Source of the DNA: Gracilimonas sp040117685
GTDB lineage: Bacteria; Bacteroidota; Rhodothermia; Balneolales; Balneolaceae
Reading direction: 5' to 3'
DNA length: 64,000 nt
Assembly (NCBI RefSeq): GCF_040117685.2
Contig: NZ_JBEDYP020000017.1
Span: forward strand, 1-64,000
The position numbers and the translations under genes were made by a program. Under the pieces are notes generated by a model. It did no database searches, was not told the DNA's origin, and saw only the letters and a program-made list of their open reading frames with translations. Shown here piece by piece: positions 8,389 through 17,483 of the stretch; positions within the stretch are counted from its first letter, which is position 1; every line of letters starts with the position of its first letter.

Positions 8389-8627
8389 GTGAACCCTTAA
8401 GATACGGGCTTAAAAAGGCATTGTAAATTCTAATTAGTAAAATGAGCTAAAAGTGATGATCAGAAATGGAAATCAGAAATCGGTTATTCGGTCGCTCGGT
8501 TAATCGTTATTCTTTTGATTTGCGATAGATCGAATGATCGTTGTCAGAGGACGATTTTATCATTCAAATAACCCATTTCAAATGTTATCTTAATTAAGCT
8601 CATAAATCCAATTAATGATCCATAGTC

Positions 8628-9896
8628 ATGATTAAATACTCTTCAATTTTACTGCTGGCTGTACTGTTTGTTTCCTGCACAACTGCAGAAAAAGAAAAAA
8701 TCACTACTCCCGAAATCTCTGATGCAGATGTAAAAACGCATATCACTTTTTTGGCAGCCGATGAAATGAGGGGAAGAGAGGCCGGAACTCCCGAAGAAGC
8801 AGCCGCTGCTAATTATATTGCCGATTTATTCCGAAGCTATGGGCTTGATCCTGCCGGCGACGATGGGACGTATTTTCAGGAGTTCACTATCAATACGGCC
8901 GTGCTTAATAATCCTCATGCAACAGCCGAAGACACCTCCGGCGAAAAGAGATTAAGTAAAAACGTTGCAGGACTATTACAAGGAACCGGGGATTCGGATG
9001 AAGTATTAATTGTAGGAGCACATTATGACCATTTGGGAATGGGAAGTTTTGGATCGCTGAGCAGCAGTGAGGAGCCCCGCATACATAATGGAGCTGATGA
9101 TAACGCCTCCGGAACTGCCGGCGTATTGGAACTGGCTGAATATTTTGCGGCAAACCGCCCGGCGACAGATATTCTCTTCCTGGCTTTTTCGGGGGAGGAA
9201 ATGGGTTTGTTGGGTTCACAGTATTTTGTGGAGAATCCAACGATAGAACTTGAAAATGCTCTGGCTATGATCAATATGGATATGGTGGGGCGAATGAGTA
9301 ACGGACGCCTCATGATTTTCGGAGTGGCTACAACAGATAGCTGGGAATCTATTCTCACTACAGCCAATACCGATTCTCTTGAATTGGATTTAATACCGGA
9401 TGGCACCGGAGCCAGTGATCATACCAGCTTTTATTATAAGGATATCCCTGTACTCCACTATTTCACAGATACCCATGCCGATTATCACCGGCCCTCAGAT
9501 GATACAGAGTGGATTAATGCTGAGGGACAGAAACAACTACTCTCTCACTTAAAACGGGTAATTGAACAGCTTGATAAACTGGATAAAGAGAATATGGTAT
9601 TTACCGAGGCTCCTGGTGAACAGCAACGAAACATGACTATGGACGGGCCCACACTCGGAGTACTTCCGGATTACGGCTATGACGGTGAAGGGTTCCGAAT
9701 TACAGGTGTAAGCGAAGGTCGTGCTGCTGATAATGCCGGCCTGCAAGGTGGTGATATTATCATCAACATCGGGGGTATGGACATTGCCGACATCTATAAC
9801 TACATGGAAGCTTTGAATGAGCTGGAAGCCGGTCAACAAACATCTGTTACTGTAATCCGGGATGGAGAAGAACTGACCTTCGATTTGCAGCTGTAA
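8628..9896 (+). CDS. M28-family zinc peptidase lipoprotein with C-terminal PDZ domain
   Basis: 422 residues. The signal peptide has a lipobox (LFVSC, Cys17), so it is a lipoprotein of the envelope. The M28 catalytic core shows all expected zinc or catalytic positions: GAHYDH, NGADDNASG, SGEEMG, INMDMVG and the late THADYHRPSDD. Residues from about 335 onward form a PDZ domain (LGVLPDYG, GVSEGRAADNAGLQGGD, VIRDGEEL). Family members are aminopeptidases that trim peptides outside the cytoplasm. It stands between the riboswitch-regulated receptor and a convergent S15-type peptidase, consistent with a peptide-scavenging role. Confidence 0.9.
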   Translation: MIKYSSILLLAVLFVSCTTAEKEKITTPEISDADVKTHITFLAADEMRGREAGTPEEAAAANYIADLFRSYGLDPAGDDGTYFQEFTINTAVLNNPHATAEDTSGEKRLSKNVAGLLQGTGDSDEVLIVGAHYDHLGMGSFGSLSSSEEPRIHNGADDNASGTAGVLELAEYFAANRPATDILFLAFSGEEMGLLGSQYFVENPTIELENALAMINMDMVGRMSNGRLMIFGVATTDSWESILTTANTDSLELDLIPDGTGASDHTSFYYKDIPVLHYFTDTHADYHRPSDDTEWINAEGQKQLLSHLKRVIEQLDKLDKENMVFTEAPGEQQRNMTMDGPTLGVLPDYGYDGEGFRITGVSEGRAADNAGLQGGDIIINIGGMDIADIYNYMEALNELEAGQQTSVTVIRDGEELTFDLQL

Positions 9897-9916
9897 TAAT
9901 TCTATGAACCGTTTAT

Positions 9917-9952
9917 AAATGTAGCGAGACAAGATTTTGTGTCGCTACATTT
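9917..9952. terminator. Bidirectional intrinsic terminator
   Basis: An 11-bp stem (AAATGTAGCGA/TCGCTACATTT) between convergent genes. The plus strand continues into TTTTC and the minus strand into AAAT-flanked T residues, so it can end both the M28 and S15 transcripts. Confidence 0.65.
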
Positions 9953-9953
9953 T

Positions 9954-11807
9954 CTACCAATCGATGGCTGCTTTACCACCAACTACCGGTAAGGTGAACG
10001 TGGTTGCATCCAGGTCAACGGTTAATTCCGTGCCGGGATCAGGGTGAATGGTATATTCTTTATCACTACTGAAAATCATCAACCCAATTTGCTGGCCCGG
10101 ACGTATTATTTGATCATCAGGCTGAAGCTCAAAAATCAGCTCATAAAACTTACCGGGTTTCAGCGGTTCGCTTTCGGTTAATGATTCATGATTCTGTGGG
10201 TCTGCCCAGCCACGTGTAATGATGTTATCTGTGATCCGTCCATTTCGGCGCTCATCCCAGGGAAGTGAAACCAGCCAAACAGAAAGATTGGCTGCCGGTT
10301 TACTGCTGGCCAGTTTTATATTGATAGTCGGCAATCCCGAAATGTGTAGAGAATCTTGCAACGGTGGCGTAACATATAACAAGCGATGGTCCGTAATTTC
10401 TGCCCGTGCCAGTGACTCTCCATCAAAAGAAAAATTGTCGACCAAGGTTTCTGTCCCTTGCTTTCCGGGCTTATTCAGACTTAAGCTTCCTTTCTGCGGA
10501 GCTCCGCTGTTCAGGTATAAAGTAACGGGTTCGGCTGCGGGGTTAGGGAAATCCGGGTAGAAGGCAGGATTTGCGGGATCATCATATTCACGGACAATCC
10601 AGGCTCCTGTCTCGTTTCGGATTCCATTATCAACACCGAACAAGTAATGTGTAAACCAGCGGTTCATCATTTCAACAGGAGGTGGCCCGCCATGGCCAAA
10701 TTGGTGGTAATAAATTTGGGTGTGGAGACCCATTTTTTTAGCCTCCGCGTAAATGCGATAGCTGTGCTCCGGCATCACGTTCCAATCGTTGAAGCCGTGG
10801 CTCATTAGCATGGCAGCTTTCATCCCGGGCATGTCGTTCAGGTAATCACGTCCGGCCCAAAATTCGTTGTAATCTCCGGTTCGGCGATCCATGTTTTCTG
10901 CCATTTCCGTATCCCGGATTCGCAGGTTATTTCGCTCCCGCATCGATTCTTCTCCGCTATGGATGAAATCATAAAGCACGTCAATATCCTCACCCAAATA
11001 GCCGCCGGGGCTTCGAACCAAGCCGTTTGAACGATAGTAGTGATAGTACGACGTATTTGGAGCCACGGGAATGATAACTTCCAGGCCATCTACACCGGTT
11101 GTTGCAGCCGCAAGAGGAAGTGTACCATTGTAAGAAGTTCCGGTCATGCCCACTTTGCCGTTCGACCAGGTTGCCATTATTTTTTCATTGCCATCACGGG
11201 TGGTATATCCATTATTTTTACCAGCCAGCCATTCGATAACGGCTTTGGGAGCCAGCGACTCATTATCTCCTCCAACCGTTGGTGCTCCGTCCGAGAGCCC
11301 CGTTCCGGGGGAAGATGAATGAACCACAATATACCCCCGGGGTACCCAGGTCTTGATTTGTGAGTTTGAGATAATGGGGCGTTCACCACGTCGAATAACT
11401 TCAGGATGTGCCCGGCGGCTTTTTCCTTCACCCACTTCATTAGACCCAAGTTCACCAAGCTCGTGTCGCACATTCCAGAAAAGTCCGTCAACCATACCCG
11501 CGGTACCGGCGTAGTACGGACTGGTTTCATAAACCACCGGTAGCTTCAATCCATCTTCGGTTTGTTTGGGACGGGTCACATCCACATGCATGCGGTCTGG
11601 TTTTCCGTCACGGTCTGAATCAAACTCGGTTTCTACCCATAGGTCTTCCCGAATCCAGTTTTCAGGATTTTCAAGTTCGGGGATCACCTGTGCCCGGCCA
11701 TTTTCGATCACCGGAATTTGGACATCCTGCGCGATGAGTTGACTGCCTGAAAGAAAAATCAGGGTCAATACAGTGAGAAAAGACATGGATTTTTTGAACG
11801 TATTCAT
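9954..11807 (-). CDS. Secreted X-Pro dipeptidyl-peptidase-like hydrolase (CocE/NonD, S15)
   Basis: 617 residues with a signal peptide (1-26, cleavage after LIAQ). The alpha/beta hydrolase core has the S15 nucleophile elbow GTSYNG with Ser225 and nearby EVIIPVAPNTSYYHYYR. The Asp/His partners are likely in MSHGFNDWNVMP and HQFGHGG. A C-terminal jelly-roll domain of the X-Pro dipeptidyl-peptidase type fills the last ~200 residues. Members cleave Xaa-Pro dipeptides or acyl esters; the envelope location and peptidase neighbours favour a peptidase. Exact specificity is not determined. Confidence 0.86.
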   Translation of the reverse strand: MNTFKKSMSFLTVLTLIFLSGSQLIAQDVQIPVIENGRAQVIPELENPENWIREDLWVETEFDSDRDGKPDRMHVDVTRPKQTEDGLKLPVVYETSPYYAGTAGMVDGLFWNVRHELGELGSNEVGEGKSRRAHPEVIRRGERPIISNSQIKTWVPRGYIVVHSSSPGTGLSDGAPTVGGDNESLAPKAVIEWLAGKNNGYTTRDGNEKIMATWSNGKVGMTGTSYNGTLPLAAATTGVDGLEVIIPVAPNTSYYHYYRSNGLVRSPGGYLGEDIDVLYDFIHSGEESMRERNNLRIRDTEMAENMDRRTGDYNEFWAGRDYLNDMPGMKAAMLMSHGFNDWNVMPEHSYRIYAEAKKMGLHTQIYYHQFGHGGPPPVEMMNRWFTHYLFGVDNGIRNETGAWIVREYDDPANPAFYPDFPNPAAEPVTLYLNSGAPQKGSLSLNKPGKQGTETLVDNFSFDGESLARAEITDHRLLYVTPPLQDSLHISGLPTINIKLASSKPAANLSVWLVSLPWDERRNGRITDNIITRGWADPQNHESLTESEPLKPGKFYELIFELQPDDQIIRPGQQIGLMIFSSDKEYTIHPDPGTELTVDLDATTFTLPVVGGKAAIDW

Positions 11808-11884
11808 GATTTGAAGTTCTGTATTAAAATGATTGAAGGAATGTAATGGAATATCTGTAAGTAATTGTCGGAAAATGAATGCTA

Positions 11885-12121
11885 TTATTCTTTATTCAGA
11901 TCATAGCGTTGCCGGCCTTCTCTGACAATATCATTCAGTTCGTCTTTGGTAAAGTTGGTGTTTACACCTTCGACGTCTAATGGAGACTTTTCCTCTTCAA
12001 GTTGCTTTACCACATAGGTTCTCCCATCTCTTCGTTTGATACGAATTTCACCATCTTTTTTTACCTCATCCAGTAGTTGGGCAAGGTTCTGCCGCGCTTG
12101 TGAGTAGGTATATACTTTCAT
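11885..12121 (-). CDS. Phd/YefM-family antitoxin
   Basis: 78 residues with the Phd/YefM N-terminal DNA-binding pattern (MKVYTYSQARQNLAQLLDEV, then EIRIKRRDGRTYVV) and an acidic C-terminal tail that would wrap a toxin. It starts 2 bp after the stop of the PIN gene on the same strand. The pair is therefore toxin first, antitoxin second, the reverse of the usual order. It probably binds its own promoter upstream of the toxin gene. Confidence 0.85.
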   Translation of the reverse strand: MKVYTYSQARQNLAQLLDEVKKDGEIRIKRRDGRTYVVKQLEEEKSPLDVEGVNTNFTKDELNDIVREGRQRYDLNKE

Positions 12122-12123
12122 TG

Positions 12124-12516
12124 CTAAACCTCTATTGTTTTTATCCCTTTATTTTTTGCGTGATTGAGGAGAGTTGTATCTAAACTCAAAAGTGGGGAAT
12201 TGTATTTAATACAACAGTAAAGCATATACGCATCATATGCATAAATATTCAATTCTTTACTTAAGGATATAGACTCCTTTAGGTCCAAACTAGATTTTCT
12301 GATTGGAATAAGATGGTACTGACTCAAAACTTTCAGAGCCTCATCAAACACCAAACGGTTTCTTTTAAACATGGAAGATATCGCATTGCCGATTTCGGCA
12401 TCAATATTTATCGGTGCAATGAGATCCATTCCCTTGCTGCTTGAAAGAATCGAGTTTTTCGAAGCTTCATTTAATAGAACAGCCAATACGGCTGATGTGT
12501 CAATTACAATATCCAT
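12124..12516 (-). CDS. PIN-domain (VapC-like) toxin ribonuclease
   Basis: 130 residues from the ATG at 12516 (MDIVIDTSAVLAVLL); a further in-frame start at 12531 would add only five residues. PIN acidic residues are visible: the first Asp in IDTSA, Glu in DAEIGNAI, and the Asp pair in YAYDAYMLYC and LSLDTTLL. VapC toxins cut tRNA or rRNA; the target here is unknown. Paired with the Phd-type antitoxin 2 bp downstream. Sequence around the pair is A/T-rich, consistent with acquisition. Confidence 0.86.
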   Translation of the reverse strand: MDIVIDTSAVLAVLLNEASKNSILSSSKGMDLIAPINIDAEIGNAISSMFKRNRLVFDEALKVLSQYHLIPIRKSSLDLKESISLSKELNIYAYDAYMLYCCIKYNSPLLSLDTTLLNHAKNKGIKTIEV

Positions 12517-12560
12517 AGCTGAATATAACAATTGTACAAGTGCAATACTTTATCAAAAAA

Positions 12561-12594
12561 AATCCCTCACGCGAACGAATTCACGTGAGGGATT
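12561..12594 (-). terminator. Intrinsic terminator of mdh
   Basis: 11-bp perfect stem (AATCCCTCACG/CGTGAGGGATT) with a 12-nt loop. On the minus strand it runs into a tract of eight T, a standard terminator 38 bp after the mdh stop. Confidence 0.88.
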
Positions 12595-12632
12595 AATGCA
12601 AGTAGTGAAGACCTTAGTCCTCGTTGTTTAGT

Positions 12633-13589
12633 TTACTTGTTCATTAGTTTTCGGAAATCATCTAAAGTACTGCGCACGGCTTTAGCTGATTCCTCTAAAA
12701 GGTCTTGTTCTTTTTCGTTTAAGTCAACCTCTATCACTTCTTTTACACCACCGGTTCCCAGCTTAACGGGTACGCCTATGTACAGGTCATCAATTCCGTA
12801 CTGACCATCGATGTGTGCACATACCGGGAAAATACGGTTTTGGTCCAGAAGGATGGCTTCAACCATTTGGGCAGCAGCAGCTCCTGGAGCATACCAGGCA
12901 GAAGTTCCCATCAGGCCTACGATTTCACCACCGCCTTTCTTGGCGCGTTCTACGATTTCATCCAAACGATCTTCATCAATAAAGTGAGTGATGGGCATCC
13001 CTGAAAGTGTGGTAAATCGTGGAAGTGGAACCATCGTGTCTCCATGGCCACCCATTAGTAGTGCCTGAATATCTTTCGGAGATACGTCCAGCTCGTCGGC
13101 AATAAAAGCACGATAGCGGGCGGTATCCAGAATTCCGGCCATTCCCATTACTTTCTCGTAAGGAAGTCCGCTCGCTTCCTTGGCAACCTGTACCATTACA
13201 TCCAATGGATTGGAAACCACAATAATGATGGTATCAGGAGAATGCTTGGCAAGTTCTTTAGATACACTGCTTACAATATTGGCATTAATCTCGAGCAGGT
13301 CATCGCGGCTCATTCCCGGGCGGCGAGGCACACCGGCAGTAATCACACATACATCAGATCCGGCCGTGTCGGCATAATCAACGGTGCCTTTAATGCGGGT
13401 ATCAAAAAGGTGGACCGGTGCAGATTCCCACTGATCCAGTCCGCGACCTTTGGACGGGTAAAAGGTTTTATCTCCGTCTTTCTTCTCAATATCTACGGCG
13501 ACGATTTCTTTGCAAATGTCTCGTTGTGCGAGTACGTCAACTACGGTTGAGCCAACGTTACCTCCAGCTCCAACTACTGTTACTTTCAT
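12633..13589 (-). CDS. mdh: Malate dehydrogenase
   Basis: 318-residue NAD-dependent enzyme of the LDH-like MDH group, interconverting malate and oxaloacetate in the TCA cycle. N-terminal Rossmann motif VVGAGGNVGSTV; substrate-binding arginines in GVPRRPGMSRDDLL; later IVSNPLDVMVQ; catalytic His in MGGHGDTMVPL near 180. The RRPGMSR loop indicates malate rather than lactate specificity. It sits between a hairpin at 13675 and its own terminator, so is probably monocistronic. Confidence 0.95.
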   Translation of the reverse strand: MKVTVVGAGGNVGSTVVDVLAQRDICKEIVAVDIEKKDGDKTFYPSKGRGLDQWESAPVHLFDTRIKGTVDYADTAGSDVCVITAGVPRRPGMSRDDLLEINANIVSSVSKELAKHSPDTIIIVVSNPLDVMVQVAKEASGLPYEKVMGMAGILDTARYRAFIADELDVSPKDIQALLMGGHGDTMVPLPRFTTLSGMPITHFIDEDRLDEIVERAKKGGGEIVGLMGTSAWYAPGAAAAQMVEAILLDQNRIFPVCAHIDGQYGIDDLYIGVPVKLGTGGVKEVIEVDLNEKEQDLLEESAKAVRSTLDDFRKLMNK

Positions 13590-13674
13590 TATATTTGGTT
13601 TTTAGTGTTCAGTTTTCGATTTAAATAATATCCTAATATGAACCTCTTGTCTTGGAAGATAAGAAATCAGAAGG

Positions 13675-13710
13675 CAGGAGTCAGGATTCACATTACAATC
13701 CTGACTCCTG
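13675..13710. repeat. 14-bp stem-loop between nadK and mdh
   Basis: A perfect 14-bp stem (arms contain GGAGTCAGGATT and its complement) with an 8-nt loop, directly after the nadK stop on the minus strand. No long T tract follows, so it may be a repeat-derived weak terminator or an RNA end protector rather than a classic terminator. Confidence 0.6.
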
Positions 13711-13715
13711 AGTTC

Positions 13716-14591
13716 TTAATTCTGACTTCTCCTTCTATCCATACCCCACATCAGCTTATTTCGCAGGGTTTCAAAGTAATCCTGACCCGGAAGGTGTACA
13801 AGATCAAAAGTTAGATCAGATTTCAAAATCTTCACTTCAAAGGGGAAGTTTTCAATTTCATGAACCTGACCGTCATACGAAAATTGCACCTCGCTCTGCT
13901 GTTTCTCAATAATCACCCTCAGCGGTTTCGTTGAATTCAGCACCAGCGGGCGGGTTGTAAGTGTGTGCGGATTAATGGGTGTTACCAAAAAAACTTCCGT
14001 ACCCGGAGCTACAATCGGTCCGCCCGAAGCCAGGTTGTAAGCAGTAGAGCCCGTCGGTGATGCTACAATCAAACCATCAGCCCAATAGGTGTTTATCAGG
14101 CTTCCATCATATTCGGCCGTCACATTTACCATCGAAATGGAGTCCTTCCGGGTAAATAAAAATTCGTTCAGCGCGTGGTATTGATTTCCATTTTTATCGG
14201 TTGCTAACAAAAACGATCGTTTATCAAGGGAGTAGTCGTTATTGAGCAGGCAGTCGAGAGCTCGCTCCAGGTCCTCGATCTGCGTGTTCGCCATAAAACC
14301 CAGCCGGCCGCTGTTTATACCCAGAATGGGTTTATTGATATCTTTCGAAATTCGGGCCGTATAAAGGATGGTTCCATCTCCGCCCATCACCAATACAATA
14401 TCACAGGCTTTTATGGAATCAAGATCCGTGTCTGTTTTTTGGATGACATCCGTATGGTTCAGCTCGGTTTCATCGCACACCTCCTTATGTATAAACAGCG
14501 AAATTTTCTTGCGCTCCGCCCATTTAATGGTTTCGGACAGAACTTCTCTTACTTCATACTTCTGCGGATTTGCAACGATTCCGAGCTTCAT
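13716..14591 (-). CDS. nadK: NAD kinase
   Basis: 291-residue cytosolic enzyme making NADP from NAD. The kinase signature GGDGTILYTAR is at 70-80, the NE/D-type element appears as ALNEFLF, and the glycine-rich SPTGSTAYNLASGG segment follows, all in the expected order and spacing. Its ATG overlaps the stop of the upstream SBP gene by 4 bp (ATGA), implying translational coupling to an unrelated lipoprotein. Confidence 0.95.
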   Translation of the reverse strand: MKLGIVANPQKYEVREVLSETIKWAERKKISLFIHKEVCDETELNHTDVIQKTDTDLDSIKACDIVLVMGGDGTILYTARISKDINKPILGINSGRLGFMANTQIEDLERALDCLLNNDYSLDKRSFLLATDKNGNQYHALNEFLFTRKDSISMVNVTAEYDGSLINTYWADGLIVASPTGSTAYNLASGGPIVAPGTEVFLVTPINPHTLTTRPLVLNSTKPLRVIIEKQQSEVQFSYDGQVHEIENFPFEVKILKSDLTFDLVHLPGQDYFETLRNKLMWGMDRRRSQN

Positions 14592-16021
14592 TCACTGCCT
14601 CCGGTTTTTTTTAACGATATCACGCTGATGTTCCACGGTTCATGAGTAATACTTATTCCTGAGATATCCGTGCTGCTCAAAATATAAACCGGGGATTTCC
14701 AGCTGAGGACTTTTTCTGTATCGGGATAAGGCCGGGTGGTTAGGCTGATATCATTGTAAAGGGCAAAAGAAGCATTCATTGAAAAGGAGAAGCCCATGTT
14801 CGTTGCCTGCGTTGCCAGTTTATCCAGCAAAAAAACTTCGAATGGATGCACGGTTTGTGTAATCACTAATCTTCTGCTCGAATCAGGTTGCGCCGTATCC
14901 ACCCCCACCTGATTAGCGTCAATATTGCCCAAAGCCGAAAGCGGCAACAAGGATTCAAAATCAGTATTTGTGATTAACTCATTAATAGAAGCACTTTGGG
15001 CCGAATTCTGATTGTAAAAGTATGAATAGTCAGAATGTGTGGAAGTTTGATTGAGCTGAAATGTGTTAGTAAAACTATCCAGAAGTGACCCGGTGGAATC
15101 AGTGACAGACATCAATGTTGAACTTCCAACCTCGATGAGTGCATCTAAGTTTTTTCTGGCTAGTTCCTGGTACAGATCCTTTTCCTCTAAACCTGATACA
15201 ATATCCAAGCGGTTTATTTTTGGGGTGAACCCGCGATAGGTTTTGTTCTGAGTAAGTAAATGGGCATTCCCCTCTTTTTTGATGAAGGCAAAGCGACCGG
15301 TTCCGGCTGCTGCCTGAATCGGGCCATTGCCTTGCGGTACACTTTCTTTGGCATAGATGGAAGCCATGGGATGAGCCAGCCTTTCAAGAAAATCAGAAGA
15401 GGTTTTTTCCAGGAAGAATACGACGGTCGAGTCATTTCGAATTTTCAGACCTTCGATGGTACTAAATGCTCGCTTCTCCGGATTCTTAATCAACGTTTGT
15501 TCACTGTGATAAGCGGAGAAACCTCTGACATCTTCAAAGTGATTTGCTGTAAAGTCAGGTACATCATTATAAGCCATCCGCTCAAAAGCGTAACGTACAT
15601 CACTGGCCGTAAATCGCCTTCCCGAACCATTTTCGAAAGCCGGCGAATCATGAAAATATACGTCCGTTCTCAGGTGAAAAGTGAATTGAGTGGAATCGTC
15701 ATTTATCTCCCATTCTTTTGCAAGCGCCGGTGAAGGATTGCCCGAACTGTTCAAACTTGTTAACCCTTCGTAAATCAGATTCATAACCCGCCACTCGCTG
15801 TTGGAGGTTACAAAAAGCGGATCCAGTGACTCAATAGCCGCAATTTCACCAAAACGAATCTGTACAAAATCATCCTGAGTTGGATCAATTTCGGTATAAA
15901 CGGAATCGGACGGAGCGTTTAATAATTCAGAAGTATCTGACTTAACCGTCACTGTTTCCAATTCCTTTCCGCAGGAAATGAAAACAAAAACTGAAATTAA
16001 AAGAAGGACAAGTTTTTTCAT
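14588..16021 (-). CDS. ABC-type peptide-binding lipoprotein (SBP family 5)
   Basis: 477 residues with a lipobox (VFVFISCGKE, Cys17). The family-5 solute-binding pattern is clear: IAAIESLDPLFVTSNSEWRVMNLIYEGL, LAKEWEINDDSTQFTFHLR and FTASDVRYAFERM. Such proteins deliver di- or oligopeptides (sometimes nickel or heme) to an ABC permease. No permease or ATPase genes are adjacent, so it either works with a distant transporter or has another role. The gene overlaps nadK by 4 bp and is the probable head of a two-gene transcript. The C-terminal third looks less conserved. Confidence 0.85.
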   Translation of the reverse strand: MKKLVLLLISVFVFISCGKELETVTVKSDTSELLNAPSDSVYTEIDPTQDDFVQIRFGEIAAIESLDPLFVTSNSEWRVMNLIYEGLTSLNSSGNPSPALAKEWEINDDSTQFTFHLRTDVYFHDSPAFENGSGRRFTASDVRYAFERMAYNDVPDFTANHFEDVRGFSAYHSEQTLIKNPEKRAFSTIEGLKIRNDSTVVFFLEKTSSDFLERLAHPMASIYAKESVPQGNGPIQAAAGTGRFAFIKKEGNAHLLTQNKTYRGFTPKINRLDIVSGLEEKDLYQELARKNLDALIEVGSSTLMSVTDSTGSLLDSFTNTFQLNQTSTHSDYSYFYNQNSAQSASINELITNTDFESLLPLSALGNIDANQVGVDTAQPDSSRRLVITQTVHPFEVFLLDKLATQATNMGFSFSMNASFALYNDISLTTRPYPDTEKVLSWKSPVYILSSTDISGISITHEPWNISVISLKKTGGSE

Positions 16022-16094
16022 TGAGTTGTGTCTGTCTGTTTTAGTAAAACAAAATATGAACGACGGAAATCATTCCCTTATTAGTGTTCTGAAA

Positions 16095-17288
16095 TCAGTT
16101 TTTACTGCCTTTTAACCCTTTAATGCCTTTTATGGCTTTTTCACTAAGCAAATTAGTTTCATAACTGCGTACCCGGCCGTTTTTAGCCCGGTGCTGCTTC
16201 AGCCCAATCTCGATAAGTTCATTGAGTAATTGAGTAAAGTTAAGACCCGATTTTTCCCAAAGGTAGAATGAAAAGGAGCCCGGGATCGTATTAATTTCAT
16301 TGAAATAGACTTCCTCGGTGTTCGCGTTCACCAAAAAATCCAGCCGGGCAAGTCCGGAGGCGTCCAATGCTGAAAAGGTTTTAGTAGCCAGATTCTGAAT
16401 TTTCTTCGTGAGCTCATCAGAAATATCAGCCGGAATTACCCGGTCAGCCGATGCCATTCCTTTATCTGCTCCCTCACCACTCTGGTACTTATCCTCAAAT
16501 GAAAGGGTTTCCGTTTGTCCCAGCGGTTTTTCACACACACTGGCGCGGCAATCATCCGGAGTGCCCAACACCGAGCAGTTGATTTCCATCAGAGGGTTTA
16601 CGGCTTCCTCGATCAGCAGGTGCTCATCATAGCGAAAGGCCGTTTCCACCGCATCAATCAACTCATCACGGGAATTTGCTATAGCCACGCCGATACTGCT
16701 GCCCAGGCTCACGGGCTTCACAATCAACGGGTAACTGTATCCCTCGGCAATAGTGATGATATCATCCTGTTCTTTCTCCCAGTCTGATTCATAAAAGTTC
16801 ACCGCTTTCGTTACCGGAATACCGTTTGAGGCGGCAACCAGTTTTGCCTTCACTTTATTCATTCCCAGCGAAGACCCTAAAACACCGCTTCCTGAATACG
16901 GCACATTCATCATTTCGCAAACTCCCTGAAAGGCTCCGTTTTCCCCTTCACTTCCATGAAATGCACAAAGAACGGCATACACCGGGTAGCTTTTAGCACT
17001 GGAAAATAGTCCGCCTCCCTCTTGCTCTTTGAGCTGGGTTTTTCCGGTTTCATCTTTTACGAAAGCACAGGAAACGCAATCATTTTCAAGCTTAGAAAGC
17101 TCCTTAAAATTACTGAGGTCCAGAAGCTTTTCTCCGGTTAGCCAGCGTCCCGATTTTGTGACATAAAGGGGAATGCATTTATAGGAACTATCTTCAAGAG
17201 CAGAGATCGCCTGTATGGCTGTCAATACAGAAACTTCATGCTCCGGAGAAACGCCTCCAAAAGCGACAATAAGGTTTTTTTGAGTCAT
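16095..17288 (-). CDS. ddl: D-alanine--D-alanine ligase
   Basis: 397-residue ATP-grasp enzyme making D-Ala-D-Ala for peptidoglycan. N-terminal FGGVSPEHEVSVLTA is the classic Ddl opening; HGSEGENGAFQG and PYSGSGVLGSSLGMNK follow; the ATP-grasp lysines and KPVSLGSSIGV come next; the metal ligands lie in LARLDFLV and FNEINTIPGS. It is ~30-60 residues longer than many Ddl enzymes, with extra residues near 85-105 and a lysine-rich tail. The start ATG at 17288 is the first of the frame. Confidence 0.93.
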   Translation of the reverse strand: MTQKNLIVAFGGVSPEHEVSVLTAIQAISALEDSSYKCIPLYVTKSGRWLTGEKLLDLSNFKELSKLENDCVSCAFVKDETGKTQLKEQEGGGLFSSAKSYPVYAVLCAFHGSEGENGAFQGVCEMMNVPYSGSGVLGSSLGMNKVKAKLVAASNGIPVTKAVNFYESDWEKEQDDIITIAEGYSYPLIVKPVSLGSSIGVAIANSRDELIDAVETAFRYDEHLLIEEAVNPLMEINCSVLGTPDDCRASVCEKPLGQTETLSFEDKYQSGEGADKGMASADRVIPADISDELTKKIQNLATKTFSALDASGLARLDFLVNANTEEVYFNEINTIPGSFSFYLWEKSGLNFTQLLNELIEIGLKQHRAKNGRVRSYETNLLSEKAIKGIKGLKGSKN

Positions 17289-17345
17289 AGCTGAGTGTAT
17301 AGTTGAAGCCGAAAATAGGATTGTTTCCGCTTAATTGTTAATAGA

Positions 17346-17394
17346 TTGGAAGGTTTTAGGTTTTAGCCTTCTTCTAACACCTAAAAGCTTCCAA
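17346..17394. repeat. 15-bp arm inverted repeat upstream of ddl
   Basis: TTGGAAGGTTTTAGG (17346-17360) and CCTAAAAGCTTCCAA (17380-17394) pair with one mismatch around a 19-nt loop, in the 195-bp divergent space between ddl and the amidinotransferase-fold gene. It resembles the TTTTAGG-containing arms of the larger inverted repeat at 57582-57725. Confidence 0.55.
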
Positions 17395-17483
17395 CTAATG
17401 CTTATCTTTTTAAACTTGATCTTGTTCCTCAACATGATATTTTCAATATTTGCTGTTCTGTGCAATCTTTAAAATAAACGCTT

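Noticed and set aside
15260..15733. 157-codon plus-strand ORF
   Set aside because: Antisense to the peptide-binding lipoprotein gene, which has a clear lipobox and family-5 motifs.
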